Shown in pieces: positions 26,510-34,358 of a DNA stretch of 64,000 nucleotides. The notes below the pieces were generated by a model. It made no database searches. It was not told where the DNA came from and saw only the letters and a program-made list of their open reading frames with translations. Location of the stretch: positions 4,215,116 through 4,279,115 of the forward strand of contig NZ_CAESCH010000001.1 of the NCBI RefSeq assembly GCF_903166545.1. Direction: 5' to 3'. The stretch comes from Metabacillus schmidteae. GTDB taxonomy: Bacteria > Bacillota > Bacilli > Bacillales > Bacillaceae. Numbering within the stretch: the stretch's first letter is position 1; the number at the start of each line of letters is the position of its first letter. Made by a program: the position numbers and the translations under genes.

Positions 26510-27571
26510 ATGAACAAGCAAAACGATTCAGGCCCAAATTATGATCTTGAAAAAGAGATAAAAAGATGGAAAGGATTTTTTGGAGCATGGAACCGCCCTG
26601 CTCCAAAGGTTGGCGCCACACCCCGCGAAGCAATTTGGAAAAAAAACAAATCTACTTTATGGTACTACGCACCTGCAGAAAAAAAGTACGGAGTACCTCT
26701 TTTCCTTGTGTACTCCCTTGTTAATCAGCCATTTATTTTAGATATGGCACCTGGAAATAGTGTAATAGAAAACTTTACACGAAATGGATTTGAAGTCTAT
26801 TTAATGGACTTTGGTATTCCTGGATATGAAGACAAAGATATTTCTGCAAGTGACTATGTTGTTCATTACATCCAAAAAGGTGTGCGAAGAGCACTTCGAC
26901 ATTCTGAAGCAGATGAATTAACCATTATCGGCTATTGCCTTGGTGGTACTTTAGCTACAATGTATGCAACGATTGCTGAGGAACCCATTCGAAACCTCAT
27001 TTTAAATGTTTCTCCAATTGACTTTGAAACTGTTCCTTTTTTCGATCAACTAGCTCAAGCAAGTAAAGAGGGTAAGCTGGATATAAATAGACTCATAGAA
27101 GCCATTGGACTGATTTCAGGGCATTCAATGAAAGCAGGCATGAGAATGGTGACAAACCCAATTTATTTTAGTCCTTATCTCTCTTTACTTAATAAAGCAT
27201 ATGATGAAAACTATATCGAAAAGTGGAAAAGGTTAAAAACCTGGACAGATGGACATATTCCCTTTACAGGTGCAACTATGCAGGAATTAATGAATGAATT
27301 AGGGAAGAAAAACAAATTAATTGATGGCGGGTTAGTGATACATGGGAAAAAGGCAGAGTTAAAAAATATCCATGCAAATCTTCTGGTAGTCTCCACTGAA
27401 CATGACCGTCTTGTCTTAAAAGAACAAAATATTCGTGTAATTGATTTTGTTTCAAGCAAGGATAAGACATTTTTATTGGAAGATGGCGGCCATACTACTC
27501 GTGCAAATGATCAAGACCTCCCACCTTATTTGGCGAATTGGCTGCCACAACGCTCAGATCCTATCGAGTGA
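26510..27571 (+). CDS. PHA synthase PhaC-like alpha/beta hydrolase
   Basis: A 353-aa alpha/beta hydrolase of the PhaC type. The lipase-like box has the cysteine nucleophile of PHA synthases, GYCLGGT (Cys143). Asp299 (STEHDR) and His328 (DGGHTT) complete the triad, and the family motif with W, D and P-F-T-G is seen in TWTDGHIPFTGATM. The length equals that of class III/IV PhaC subunits. PhaC joins (R)-3-hydroxyacyl-CoA units into storage granules. The upstream gene ends one base before its ATG. No phaA, phaB, phaP or phaQ is in this window, so the substrate could differ from hydroxybutyryl-CoA. Confidence is high for the fold and family, moderate for PHA production. Confidence 0.75.
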   Translation: MNKQNDSGPNYDLEKEIKRWKGFFGAWNRPAPKVGATPREAIWKKNKSTLWYYAPAEKKYGVPLFLVYSLVNQPFILDMAPGNSVIENFTRNGFEVYLMDFGIPGYEDKDISASDYVVHYIQKGVRRALRHSEADELTIIGYCLGGTLATMYATIAEEPIRNLILNVSPIDFETVPFFDQLAQASKEGKLDINRLIEAIGLISGHSMKAGMRMVTNPIYFSPYLSLLNKAYDENYIEKWKRLKTWTDGHIPFTGATMQELMNELGKKNKLIDGGLVIHGKKAELKNIHANLLVVSTEHDRLVLKEQNIRVIDFVSSKDKTFLLEDGGHTTRANDQDLPPYLANWLPQRSDPIE

Positions 27572-27636
27572 AGGATGTACTCGTATACTTTGTTGTTTAG
27601 GATGCAGTTATAGGATAAAAAATAGTTCGTTTCATT

Positions 27637-27755
27637 TCGCTGCAGACACTCGCTTTCCGCGGGGAGGAAGCTGAGCCTCCTCGGCTTTGCCTGCGGGGTC
27701 TCAGCCTTTCCTCTACTTCCCGCAGGAGTCGAGTGTCTTCCGCTCCATTCCACTA
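27637..27755. repeat. GC-rich palindromic repeat, family B, copy 1
   Basis: The arms AGACACTCG (27644-27652) and CGAGTGTCT (27730-27738) are perfect complements, and a series of smaller complementary GC-rich blocks lies within (CTGAGCC / GGTCTCAG). Much richer in G and C than its surroundings. It shares CTCGCTTTCCG, CCTGCGGG and CTTCCGCTCCA with the element at 29665-29794, in the same orientation. No ORF. The gap 27572-27969 otherwise holds only A/T-rich DNA and a terminator. Confidence 0.75.
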
Positions 27756-27922
27756 TAGAGTTAAAAATATTGTTTTAAAGCCATAATCTTTGCGAATACA
27801 ACCTATATCAACAACCCTTTCTAAAAACAACCTTAATAAAGAAAATTGGAACTTGTATTAAACATAAATATAGTGAAAGTCTTTTTTTCTATCATTTATA
27901 TAAATTAAAAATTTTCATAGTA

Positions 27923-27966
27923 TAAAAATCCCTTCAGCTGTTGATAAAACTGAAGGGATTTTTTCT
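27923..27966 (-). terminator. Terminator of the YjjX-like gene
   Basis: AAAATCCCTTCAG / CTGAAGGGATTTTTT with loop CTGTTGATAAAA. It lies directly beyond the stop codon of the gene at 27970-28485 on the minus strand and may also serve the PhaC-like transcript. Confidence 0.85.
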
Positions 27967-27969
27967 TTC

Positions 27970-28485
27970 TTAACTTTTTAGTTTGTACAAGTACTGGCCA
28001 ATTAAGAGATTGGAAAGTTCTTTAAACATTGTGGTACGATCGACGATTCCATTTGTAAAAATGCCAATTGCTCCCTCATTGTGACGAACATTCTTTTTCT
28101 TTGCATACATATCCATCACATCACCTAATTCACGGCCTGAAAAAACAAGTTCACCTATTTCATCAGGGACTACTATCCTTGCTCCACTTGCAACAATAGG
28201 CTCTTGATCTTTTACATAGATTGCTCCCCAATTACATAAAAAATAGCCAAAATCAGTTTTGATGAGCCCTCCTTCAAGACCAACACCAAGATCGGCTCCT
28301 TCAGCTTCTAATGCATTCTTAGCTCGATTTATTGCTCCAGTTAAAGTTTCCAAATCTGTAAGTGGTTGTGCAGAAACATTTGAAGGAACATCTGTTGAGA
28401 TAAATTTTGCTTCTATGAATGAAGAAAATGCTTTGTTCACCGCATTAACTTTTGTAGGATTTTTTGTTCCAATTGCAATTTTCAC
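27970..28485 (-). CDS. YjjX-type inosine/xanthosine triphosphatase (DUF84)
   Basis: A 171-aa protein of the YjjX/DUF84 family, which hydrolyses ITP and XTP to keep deaminated purines out of nucleic acids. It has the family start MKIAIGTKNPTKVNAV, the active-site block ADLGVGLEGGL and DEIGELVFSGRELGDVMD with its conserved Glu and Asp, and GAIGIFTNGIVDRTTMF. Full length. It lies 20 bases downstream of ytoP on the same strand and is probably part of the same transcript; GGGAGAGGCAATAGT precedes the ATG. Confidence 0.85.
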   Translation of the reverse strand: MKIAIGTKNPTKVNAVNKAFSSFIEAKFISTDVPSNVSAQPLTDLETLTGAINRAKNALEAEGADLGVGLEGGLIKTDFGYFLCNWGAIYVKDQEPIVASGARIVVPDEIGELVFSGRELGDVMDMYAKKKNVRHNEGAIGIFTNGIVDRTTMFKELSNLLIGQYLYKLKS

Positions 28486-28505
28486 TATTGCCTCTCCCTT
28501 ACTCG

Positions 28506-29579
28506 TTACGAATTACTTTTTATTGATTGAACTGTAGTTGTGTCACAGGCTTTAACCAGCCTTATGAGAAGTTCTTTCGCAGCTGCATAATCATCTACAT
28601 GTAAAACCGAACCAGATGTATGAATATATCTTGAGCTTACTCCAATCACAGTTGAAGGTACTCCTCTGTTTGAAACATGGACGCGGCCAGCATCTGTTCC
28701 ACCTTGGGATACAAAATATTGATACGGAATGTTATGTGCCTCTGCGGTATCAAGAACAAATTCCCTCATGCCACGATGAGTTACCATCGAGCGGTCAAGA
28801 ATTCGTAAAACTGCACCCTTTCCGAGCTGACCGAATTCCTTTTTATCTCCACTCATATCATTAGCTGGTCCTGCATCAAGTGCAAAAAACAAATCAGGAT
28901 TAATCATCGTAGCTGCTGTCTGTGCTCCTCGTAATCCAACTTCTTCCTGGACAGTTGCTCCGGAATATAATGTGTGAGGAAGTACCTCATCTTTTAATTC
29001 CTTAAGAAGTTCTATTGCTAAACCACATCCATATCGGTTATCCCATGCTTTCGCCAGTATTTTTTTAGGATTTGCCATAGGAGTAAACGGACAAATTGGC
29101 ACAATTTGCTGCCCCGGCTTAATCCCGATCTTTTTTGCATCTTCTCGATCGTCTGCCCCAATATCAATTAACATATTTTTCATGTCCATTGGTTTGTTTC
29201 GTTGACCTTCACTTAATAAATGAGGCGGTATCGAACCAACAACTCCTATGACAGGTCCGTTTTCAGTAATTATTTGTACTCTTTGAGCTAACAGAACTTG
29301 ACTCCACCATCCTCCAAGTGGTTGAAAGCGAAGCATACCATTATCTGTAATGGCTGTGACCATGAAGCCTACTTCATCCATATGTCCGGCTACCATGATT
29401 GTCGGCTCATTTTTATTACCGCGTCTGACTCCAAAAATACTACCTAATTTATCTTGAACAATTTCATCTGATATTGGTTCAAGTTGACTTCTCATGAATG
29501 ATCTTACTTGATGCTCATTTCCTGGTGCACCTGGCAGTTCTGTTAATGTTTTAAATAATTCTAATGTTTCTTGATTCAT
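28506..29579 (-). CDS. ytoP: M42-family peptidase YtoP (putative aminopeptidase)
   Basis: A 357-aa dinuclear metallopeptidase of the M42 (glutamyl aminopeptidase/cellulase-like) family. Metal-binding and catalytic blocks: [45 protein letters not shown] and the C-terminal [12 protein letters not shown]. It probably trims short peptides in the cytoplasm. The start at 29579 (MNQETLELF) follows GGAAAGAGG; the longer ORF begins with a TTG that has no site of its own, and 357 aa is the B. subtilis length. It shares a transcript with the YjjX-like gene 20 bases downstream. Confidence 0.93.
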   Translation of the reverse strand: MNQETLELFKTLTELPGAPGNEHQVRSFMRSQLEPISDEIVQDKLGSIFGVRRGNKNEPTIMVAGHMDEVGFMVTAITDNGMLRFQPLGGWWSQVLLAQRVQIITENGPVIGVVGSIPPHLLSEGQRNKPMDMKNMLIDIGADDREDAKKIGIKPGQQIVPICPFTPMANPKKILAKAWDNRYGCGLAIELLKELKDEVLPHTLYSGATVQEEVGLRGAQTAATMINPDLFFALDAGPANDMSGDKKEFGQLGKGAVLRILDRSMVTHRGMREFVLDTAEAHNIPYQYFVSQGGTDAGRVHVSNRGVPSTVIGVSSRYIHTSGSVLHVDDYAAAKELLIRLVKACDTTTVQSIKSNS

Positions 29580-29664
29580 ATGTTCCCTCTTTCCAGCCAA
29601 ATAGCTTTTTATTTTTTAACAGACTGTTCCCACAAACTTAGATGCTTTTTAATAAGTGTTGCGT

Positions 29665-29794
29665 TGGTTGATTGGAGCTCCAGGATGCTCGCTTTCCGTG
29701 GGGCGGGCGGTGAGCTTCCTCGGCGCAGACGCCTGCGGGATCTCACCTGTCCCGCTACTCCCACAGGAGTCTCGCACCTTCCGCTCCAATCAAC
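29665..29794. repeat. GC-rich palindromic repeat, family B, copy 2
   Basis: Perfect 12-base arms GGTTGATTGGAG (29665-29676) and CTCCAATCAACC (29783-29794) enclose GC-rich blocks in the same order as copy 1, with CTCGCTTTCCG at 29688-29698 and an inner GGCGcagaCGCC. No ORF and no transposase. The rest of the gap 29580-30003 holds the ytoP ribosome binding site and the ytzB promoter. Confidence 0.75.
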
Positions 29795-29905
29795 CTAAAT
29801 AATTTCTTTGTTAGAACTTATTAAAAAGAAATACTTATTTTCAAAAAACTTTATGTAAAAAAACTCCCACATCTATTATAAATGTTTTCCTAATTTTATT
29901 CCTTC

Positions 29906-29934
29906 TTAACATGCCCCTTAGGTTTTTGTATACT
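29906..29934 (+). promoter_or_regulatory. SigmaA-type promoter of ytzB
   Basis: -35 TTAACA (29906-29911), 17-base spacer, -10 TATACT (29929-29934): 10 of 12 consensus positions, 70 bases before the ytzB start. Confidence 0.65.
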
Positions 29935-30003
29935 AATAAAGTAAGAAATAAGAATACCCATAGTAAGTCGTTATGTATACATAAACTAAAGGGGTGTTGA
30001 GAT

Positions 30004-30315
30004 ATGAAAGCAAGGTACTTTTTATTAGGATTAGGAATAGGTATTGTTGGGACCTATTTTTTGAAAGATCAAATAAAGCCTCTTAAAGTTTCTTCTGATA
30101 AAGCACTTGCCATTGTAAAAGAGGCTTTTAAAGAAAAAGGACCTATCGATGGATCATGGATTTATACAGTTCCTGAGACTTTTTCTAGCGAGCACCTATC
30201 TTATGAAGTTTATAAAGCAGGTATTTCAAGGTCAGTAGATGATCAGCTCGAGCAATATGAAGCTTTCGTTGATACAACAACAGGAACGATTGTTCATGTT
30301 GATCGTATTAATTAA
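30004..30315 (+). CDS. ytzB: PepSY-domain membrane protein YtzB
   Basis: A 103-aa protein: one N-terminal membrane segment (about residues 5-20, YFLLGLGIGIVGTYFL) that is short and lacks a lipobox, then a single PepSY-like domain outside (SDKALAIVKEAF, GPIDGSWIYTVPE, TTTGTIVHVDR). PepSY domains are thought to inhibit peptidases near the cell surface; the role of YtzB itself is unknown. AAAGGGGTGTTGAG lies before the ATG. Monocistronic with promoter and terminator. Confidence 0.9.
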   Translation: MKARYFLLGLGIGIVGTYFLKDQIKPLKVSSDKALAIVKEAFKEKGPIDGSWIYTVPETFSSEHLSYEVYKAGISRSVDDQLEQYEAFVDTTTGTIVHVDRIN

Positions 30316-30323
30316 AGTTTAGT

Positions 30324-30355
30324 AAAGGGGCATATGTGTAATCATGCCCCTTTTT
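30324..30355. terminator. Bidirectional terminator
   Basis: AAAGGGGCAT / ATGCCCCTTTTT around ATGTGTAATC, between ytzB and the convergent ytnP stop codon. Confidence 0.88.
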
Positions 30356-30357
30356 AT

Positions 30358-31209
30358 TTAGGTGTTATCCCTTATTCGTTCAAGTTTATCGATCATTTCA
30401 CCTTTATCATTCCATTTTATGCCACGATATATTGCATCATGATAAAATGTAAACCATGCTTGGCACTGTTTTCCGTACGTAATCCATTTTTGCTTATTTT
30501 CAATGGATGTCATAGGATAATCATCATAAGCAAGAACCCATAACGGATTTTCATGTGCGTGGGTCGGCATTAAATCAGCCATATGTACAATGGTTTCTCC
30601 TCCATCCTGAAGAATGACGATACTATGACCATTACTATGTCCGCCAGTATGGTGCATTTCTAATCCTTCCAAAATTGAGATTTTCGAATCAAACGTTGTT
30701 ACCTGTTCTTTAACTGCTTCCCAATTTTCTTTCCAATATGTATTTGCAGACCTTATATTAGGATTTTGCATCTCTTCCCATTCGATAGAAGATGTAATAA
30801 TTTTCGCTTGAGGAAAAACAGATGTTAACTTGCCATTCTTCCACTTTGTTAATCCACAGGCATGATCAAAATGCATATGAGTCATTAATACATAATGAAT
30901 ATCATTAGTAGTTAGTCCTATTTTACGTAATGACTCTTCTATAGAAGATTCTTCTTCAACCCCGTAATTTCGAATTTGCTTTTCATTCAATTTTCCGGAA
31001 CCTATTCCTGCTTCCAGCAAAATATTCAGGCCATCTCTTTGGATAAGTAAAGGATCTGTTCGAAGTTCAATTTGGTTCTTTTCATTCACAGCATATTTTC
31101 TCGTCCATAATGGTTTCGGAACGACTCCGAACATTGCTCCACCATCCATATGGGTAACTCCGCCTTTTAGCCACGTAATCATCGTTTGACCAATCTGAAG
31201 TGTTTCCAT
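30358..31209 (-). CDS. ytnP: Metallo-beta-lactamase-fold lactonase YtnP
   Basis: A 283-aa metallo-beta-lactamase-fold protein with the zinc motif [10 protein letters not shown] (HxHxDH) and further metal residues in [11 protein letters not shown] and [12 protein letters not shown]. YtnP of B. subtilis breaks down acyl-homoserine lactones, a quorum-quenching activity, and has been linked to interference with Streptomyces signalling; that is known for the family, not shown here. The start is the ATG at 31209 (METLQIGQ), six bases after GGGAGGG; the upstream in-frame ATG would overlap it. Convergent with ytzB. Confidence 0.88.
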   Translation of the reverse strand: METLQIGQTMITWLKGGVTHMDGGAMFGVVPKPLWTRKYAVNEKNQIELRTDPLLIQRDGLNILLEAGIGSGKLNEKQIRNYGVEEESSIEESLRKIGLTTNDIHYVLMTHMHFDHACGLTKWKNGKLTSVFPQAKIITSSIEWEEMQNPNIRSANTYWKENWEAVKEQVTTFDSKISILEGLEMHHTGGHSNGHSIVILQDGGETIVHMADLMPTHAHENPLWVLAYDDYPMTSIENKQKWITYGKQCQAWFTFYHDAIYRGIKWNDKGEMIDKLERIRDNT

Positions 31210-31255
31210 TTTCATCCCTCCCATTATGATTTTACCATACGGAAAAATTAATAAG

Positions 31256-31337
31256 AAAAGCTTGGCTTACTCAATAAAATAATTAAGGACCAAAACCGTG
31301 TTGGTCTGGTCACAAAAAGAGTAAACAAAGCTTTTTT
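31256..31337. terminator. Composite hairpin, probable terminator of the PRC-barrel gene
   Basis: Two nested palindromes: outer arms AAAAGCTTggcTTACTC and GAGTAAacAAAGCTTTT, inner hairpin GACCAA-aaccgtg-TTGGTC. On the minus strand the outer stem is followed by TTTTCTTATT. It lies between the PRC-barrel gene and ytnP. Confidence 0.6.
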
Positions 31338-31950
31338 ATTCTTCCTCAGTTTTTGGGGATAAAGGGTTAGAAAGATCTTTTTTCATGATTTCACTTAACA
31401 TGACTCTTAAAGCTTCTTTCTTTATATTATGTGGTCCTTCCCTTCTTTTCAACGTAACTCCCTGCTCGTCATTACCTTCTACATTTGGATTCATTTCCGA
31501 TATTGAACCATTAATAATAATAAACTCTTTCCCAAGTGATAGAACATTCTCTATTGGAAAAAACAATTCTTGATTAGACGAATTAATGAGCAAGCTCTCT
31601 AGTTGACCATTTTCTTCATTAAAATAATAATCTACTATTCTTCCTGCAAACTCTCCCCCTGTTGTTACAACTTGTGTACCGTTTAAGTTCCCTTTTTTAT
31701 ATAGCAAGGGGATATCTCTTAATTCAGTGAATGGTTGTTCACCTTCTATAATAACAGCATAATCTCCAACACCGATTACATTTTTATAATGAAGGGCCTT
31801 CATGCTGACTTGCCAATCATCCTGGCCAACAATAAAAAACTCTACAGACAATTCATTTGGGTCAATAATTAGATCTCTAATCGTCCCTATTTGATTCCCT
31901 TCTGTAATATGAATAATAGGAAGATCTAATAATTCTTTCGCTTTTTTCAT
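31336..31950 (-). CDS. PRC-barrel domain protein
   Basis: A 204-aa protein with two PRC-barrel domains: about residues 5-75 (IHITEGNQIGTIRDLIIDP) and 95-165 (VVTTGGEFAGRIVDYYFNEE), with the conserved glycine-containing turn that opens each. The tail is acidic. PRC barrels mediate RNA or membrane-protein contacts, for example in RimM and YlmC/YmxH proteins. The start at 31950 follows AGGGGTG; a longer reading from 32001 carries 17 extra residues without a site. It lies between trmB and ytnP, on the same strand, in a group that is conserved in bacilli; the function is unknown. Confidence 0.85.
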   Translation of the reverse strand: MKKAKELLDLPIIHITEGNQIGTIRDLIIDPNELSVEFFIVGQDDWQVSMKALHYKNVIGVGDYAVIIEGEQPFTELRDIPLLYKKGNLNGTQVVTTGGEFAGRIVDYYFNEENGQLESLLINSSNQELFFPIENVLSLGKEFIIINGSISEMNPNVEGNDEQGVTLKRREGPHNIKKEALRVMLSEIMKKDLSNPLSPKTEEE

Positions 31951-32123
31951 TTTTAAGCACCCCTGTTGAACATTTTTATTTAGGAACATCCTTTCTGTCA
32001 AACAACATTAACAAAAAAATAAGCACAAAAATTATATGGAAGAAAGACATATATAGGCGAAAACCTCAACAATTCATTTATTTATATGTGGTACGAAGCT
32101 AAAAGGTGAGGCTTGCAATAAAT

Positions 32124-32156
32124 AAAAAAATACCACAAAGACTTGTGGTATTTTTC
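32124..32156 (-). terminator. Terminator of trmB
   Basis: AAAAATACCACAA / TTGTGGTATTTTT with loop AGAC; it lies ten bases beyond the trmB stop codon. Confidence 0.88.
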
Positions 32157-32165
32157 GCACCTATT

Positions 32166-32822
32166 TTATTCCTGACTACCTTCGTTCATATACTTTGCTT
32201 CAACTCTGTAAATACGCTGACCTTTTTCAGAAAACTTCTCTTCATACTCTGTCATTACATTACCTTCATAATCACTATTATGAAGATCTAAACTAACATA
32301 CTTTAATAGTAGTCCGTATTCAGAAAAACTAAGTAAAGAATATTCAAATAAACCTTGGTTATCTGTTTTAAAATGAATTTCTCCACCTTTTACGAGGATT
32401 TCTTCATACAATGCTAAAAAACTTTTATATGTGAGTCTTCTTTTGGCATGACGAGATTTTGGCCAAGGATCAGAAAAATTTAAATAAACACGATCAATTT
32501 CACCAGGTGCAAAATACTCTGATAAATTATTAGCATTTACATTAAGAAATTTTAAGTTTGGGATCTTTAAATCCACAGCTTTTTGAATAGCTGCAACGAT
32601 GACGCTATCAAATAACTCAATACCTATATAATTAATGTCAGGATTTTTTTGTGCCATTCCTGCTAGAAATTGGCCTTTACCAGTTCCGACTTCAATATGA
32701 ATTGGATGATGATTCCCAAAAAGCTCATGCCATTTTCCTTTATATTGTTCAGGGTTTGTAACAGCATATTCTGATTGCTCAGCAATAAAATCACTGGCCC
32801 AAGGTTTGTGACGTAAACGCAT
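32166..32822 (-). CDS. trmB: tRNA (guanine-N7-)-methyltransferase TrmB
   Basis: Adds the 7-methyl group to G46 of tRNAs using S-adenosylmethionine. The 218-aa product has the SAM-binding [16 protein letters not shown], then [13 protein letters not shown], the [13 protein letters not shown] block of the active site and [10 protein letters not shown]. Length fits B. subtilis TrmB (older name YtmQ). The ATG follows GAGGTGTCTGC. In B. subtilis it stands next to ytmP; here it is 518 bases from it, with ytzH between on the other strand. Confidence 0.95.
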   Translation of the reverse strand: MRLRHKPWASDFIAEQSEYAVTNPEQYKGKWHELFGNHHPIHIEVGTGKGQFLAGMAQKNPDINYIGIELFDSVIVAAIQKAVDLKIPNLKFLNVNANNLSEYFAPGEIDRVYLNFSDPWPKSRHAKRRLTYKSFLALYEEILVKGGEIHFKTDNQGLFEYSLLSFSEYGLLLKYVSLDLHNSDYEGNVMTEYEEKFSEKGQRIYRVEAKYMNEGSQE

Positions 32823-32930
32823 GCAGACACCTCTATCGATTTAATATCGTTCTAAAAGATACCATGAATAAACCCTTGTTCGCAAGGCTTATTTTAATCT
32901 TATTATTATTTATGACCTCTTTAATAATAA

Positions 32931-32985
32931 AAATAAAAAAAGATGATTTTGAATAAAGGAAAGTTCCCCTTTAATTCTATCATCC
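32931..32985 (-). terminator. Likely terminator of the ytmP transcript
   Basis: GATGAT..GAAT.AAGG pairs with CCTTT.ATTC..ATCATC around a short loop; on the minus strand it is followed by a long T-rich run (TCTTTTTTTATTTTTATT). It lies 350 bases beyond the ytmP stop codon, past ytzH, which is on the opposite strand. A transcript that runs to this point would cover ytzH in antisense. Confidence 0.55.
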
Positions 32986-33065
32986 CTACTTTAGTCAATT
33001 CTTGAATATTTTTGAGCTTAAATCACACATTATATTTATATGGCCAATGAAAAGGAGTGTTTGTT

Positions 33066-33344
33066 TTGCCAATCCAATACCATGACCAAGTGAATTTGTT
33101 AAAAGATATATTGTCAGATCATCAAAGTGAATGCTGTGGAACTGTAGCAGAGTGTGAACAACTTGAAAGAGTCATTAAATCGCTGATGGTTAATGCAAAT
33201 ACAAACCAACAAGCAAAAAGCTTACTCGAAGACATTTATACTTACAGTCAAGCCGGTAAAAATTCAACAGCCCTGGATCAGCATATTGAATCACATCAAG
33301 AGCAATTGTCTCAGTGGATTCAAGATATTGACTCCTATTCTTAA
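33066..33344 (+). CDS. ytzH: YtzH-like protein
   Basis: A 92-aa protein (MPIQYHDQVNLLKDIL), helical and hydrophilic, with the conserved CCGTVAECEQLERVIKSL block; the function is unknown. The start is a TTG at 33066: AAAGGAG (33051-33057) lies eight bases upstream and the length then equals that of B. subtilis YtzH (92 aa). Its stop codon shares four bases with the stop of the convergent ytmP (TTAA). Confidence 0.85.
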   Translation: MPIQYHDQVNLLKDILSDHQSECCGTVAECEQLERVIKSLMVNANTNQQAKSLLEDIYTYSQAGKNSTALDQHIESHQEQLSQWIQDIDSYS

Positions 33345-34150
33345 CAGGTAGTGATTTTTTTAAGTATGATGTGAATATGCTCAATCCAGTTCTGCTTTTC
33401 TTTGTCATTTTCTTTCGCGTAATACCATAAAAACGAAGTAAGTGCTTGTAGAAGCACATACCAGTATATTCTCGTTTTTAGATGTTCATCCAATACAAGT
33501 CCATAAGATGTAAGCCAATCTTTCCAATCAGCTTCATCTATATACCAATATAACAGTATACCGATATCAATAGCCGGGTCGGCAATCATTGCACCATCCC
33601 AATCAATTAAATATAATTGGTTCGCTTCAGATAAAAGCCAATTATTATGATTGACATCACAATGACAGACAACCTGTTCATCACATTGTACATTTGGTAG
33701 CTGTTTGGTTAATAAATCTAGCGCTTCATTTATAATCGGAAGGTTTATCCCTTCAAAAGCAACTGCTTCCTTTATATCTTCCACAATGGAGTTTGGAGTG
33801 AGCGGTTGCTTCCCTAATCGCCTAAGCATATCAAGCAATTCTTTAGAACGATGAATTTTTCTTAATAGCTCAGCAACATTTTGCCCATTCATATCTTTTG
33901 GTTTAAGTTCACGACCAATTCGGTGTTGTGCTGTGATTACATCACCATTTTCCATACGTTTTGTCCAAATTAGCTTCGGAACGATGCCTTCAGCAGAAAG
34001 AACAGCTAAAAACGGAGAACTGTTTCGCTTTAAGAAAAGTTCCTGCCCATCTTTTGTTGCAAAATATGCATCTCCTGTTGCTCCTCCAGCAGGTGTAATC
34101 TTCCACTCACTACCTAATACTTGTTCCAACCAGTTCACCTTCAATTTCAA
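33341..34150 (-). CDS. ytmP: Aminoglycoside-phosphotransferase-fold kinase YtmP
   Basis: A 269-aa protein of the choline/aminoglycoside kinase-like (APH) fold. The catalytic loop is seen as CHCDVNHNNWLL (His-Asp-x-x-x-x-Asn) and the metal loop as LYLIDWDGAMIADP, placed as in active enzymes, and the N-lobe lysine may be that in FLKRNSSP. The substrate is not known. Starts with ATG after TGAAGGTGAA-type sequence. In B. subtilis ytmP is next to trmB (ytmQ). The 3' ends of ytmP and ytzH overlap by four bases. Confidence 0.85.
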   Translation of the reverse strand: MKLKVNWLEQVLGSEWKITPAGGATGDAYFATKDGQELFLKRNSSPFLAVLSAEGIVPKLIWTKRMENGDVITAQHRIGRELKPKDMNGQNVAELLRKIHRSKELLDMLRRLGKQPLTPNSIVEDIKEAVAFEGINLPIINEALDLLTKQLPNVQCDEQVVCHCDVNHNNWLLSEANQLYLIDWDGAMIADPAIDIGILLYWYIDEADWKDWLTSYGLVLDEHLKTRIYWYVLLQALTSFLWYYAKENDKEKQNWIEHIHIILKKITTC

Positions 34151-34257
34151 CCCAACATTTCGTAATGTAATTTATCATTTTAGAATAACATGTATTTAAG
34201 TTTTTCCAAACATGCAAAAATACAGTCAATTGTATGCTTTTCAACATTTATTTCATA

Positions 34258-34310
34258 TAAAAAGGATAGCTATTAGTGATGATAGAAAATATTGCACTAT
34301 AGCCATCCTA
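34258..34310 (-). terminator. Terminator of amyX
   Basis: AGGATaGCTAT / ATAGCcATCCT with a loop of about 24 bases; on the minus strand the stem is followed by TTTTTATATG. About 50 bases past the amyX stop codon. Confidence 0.65.
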
Positions 34311-34358
34311 TTAAATTTTATCCCCTTATGATAAGACTAGTCAAGTAAAAGTGAAATC

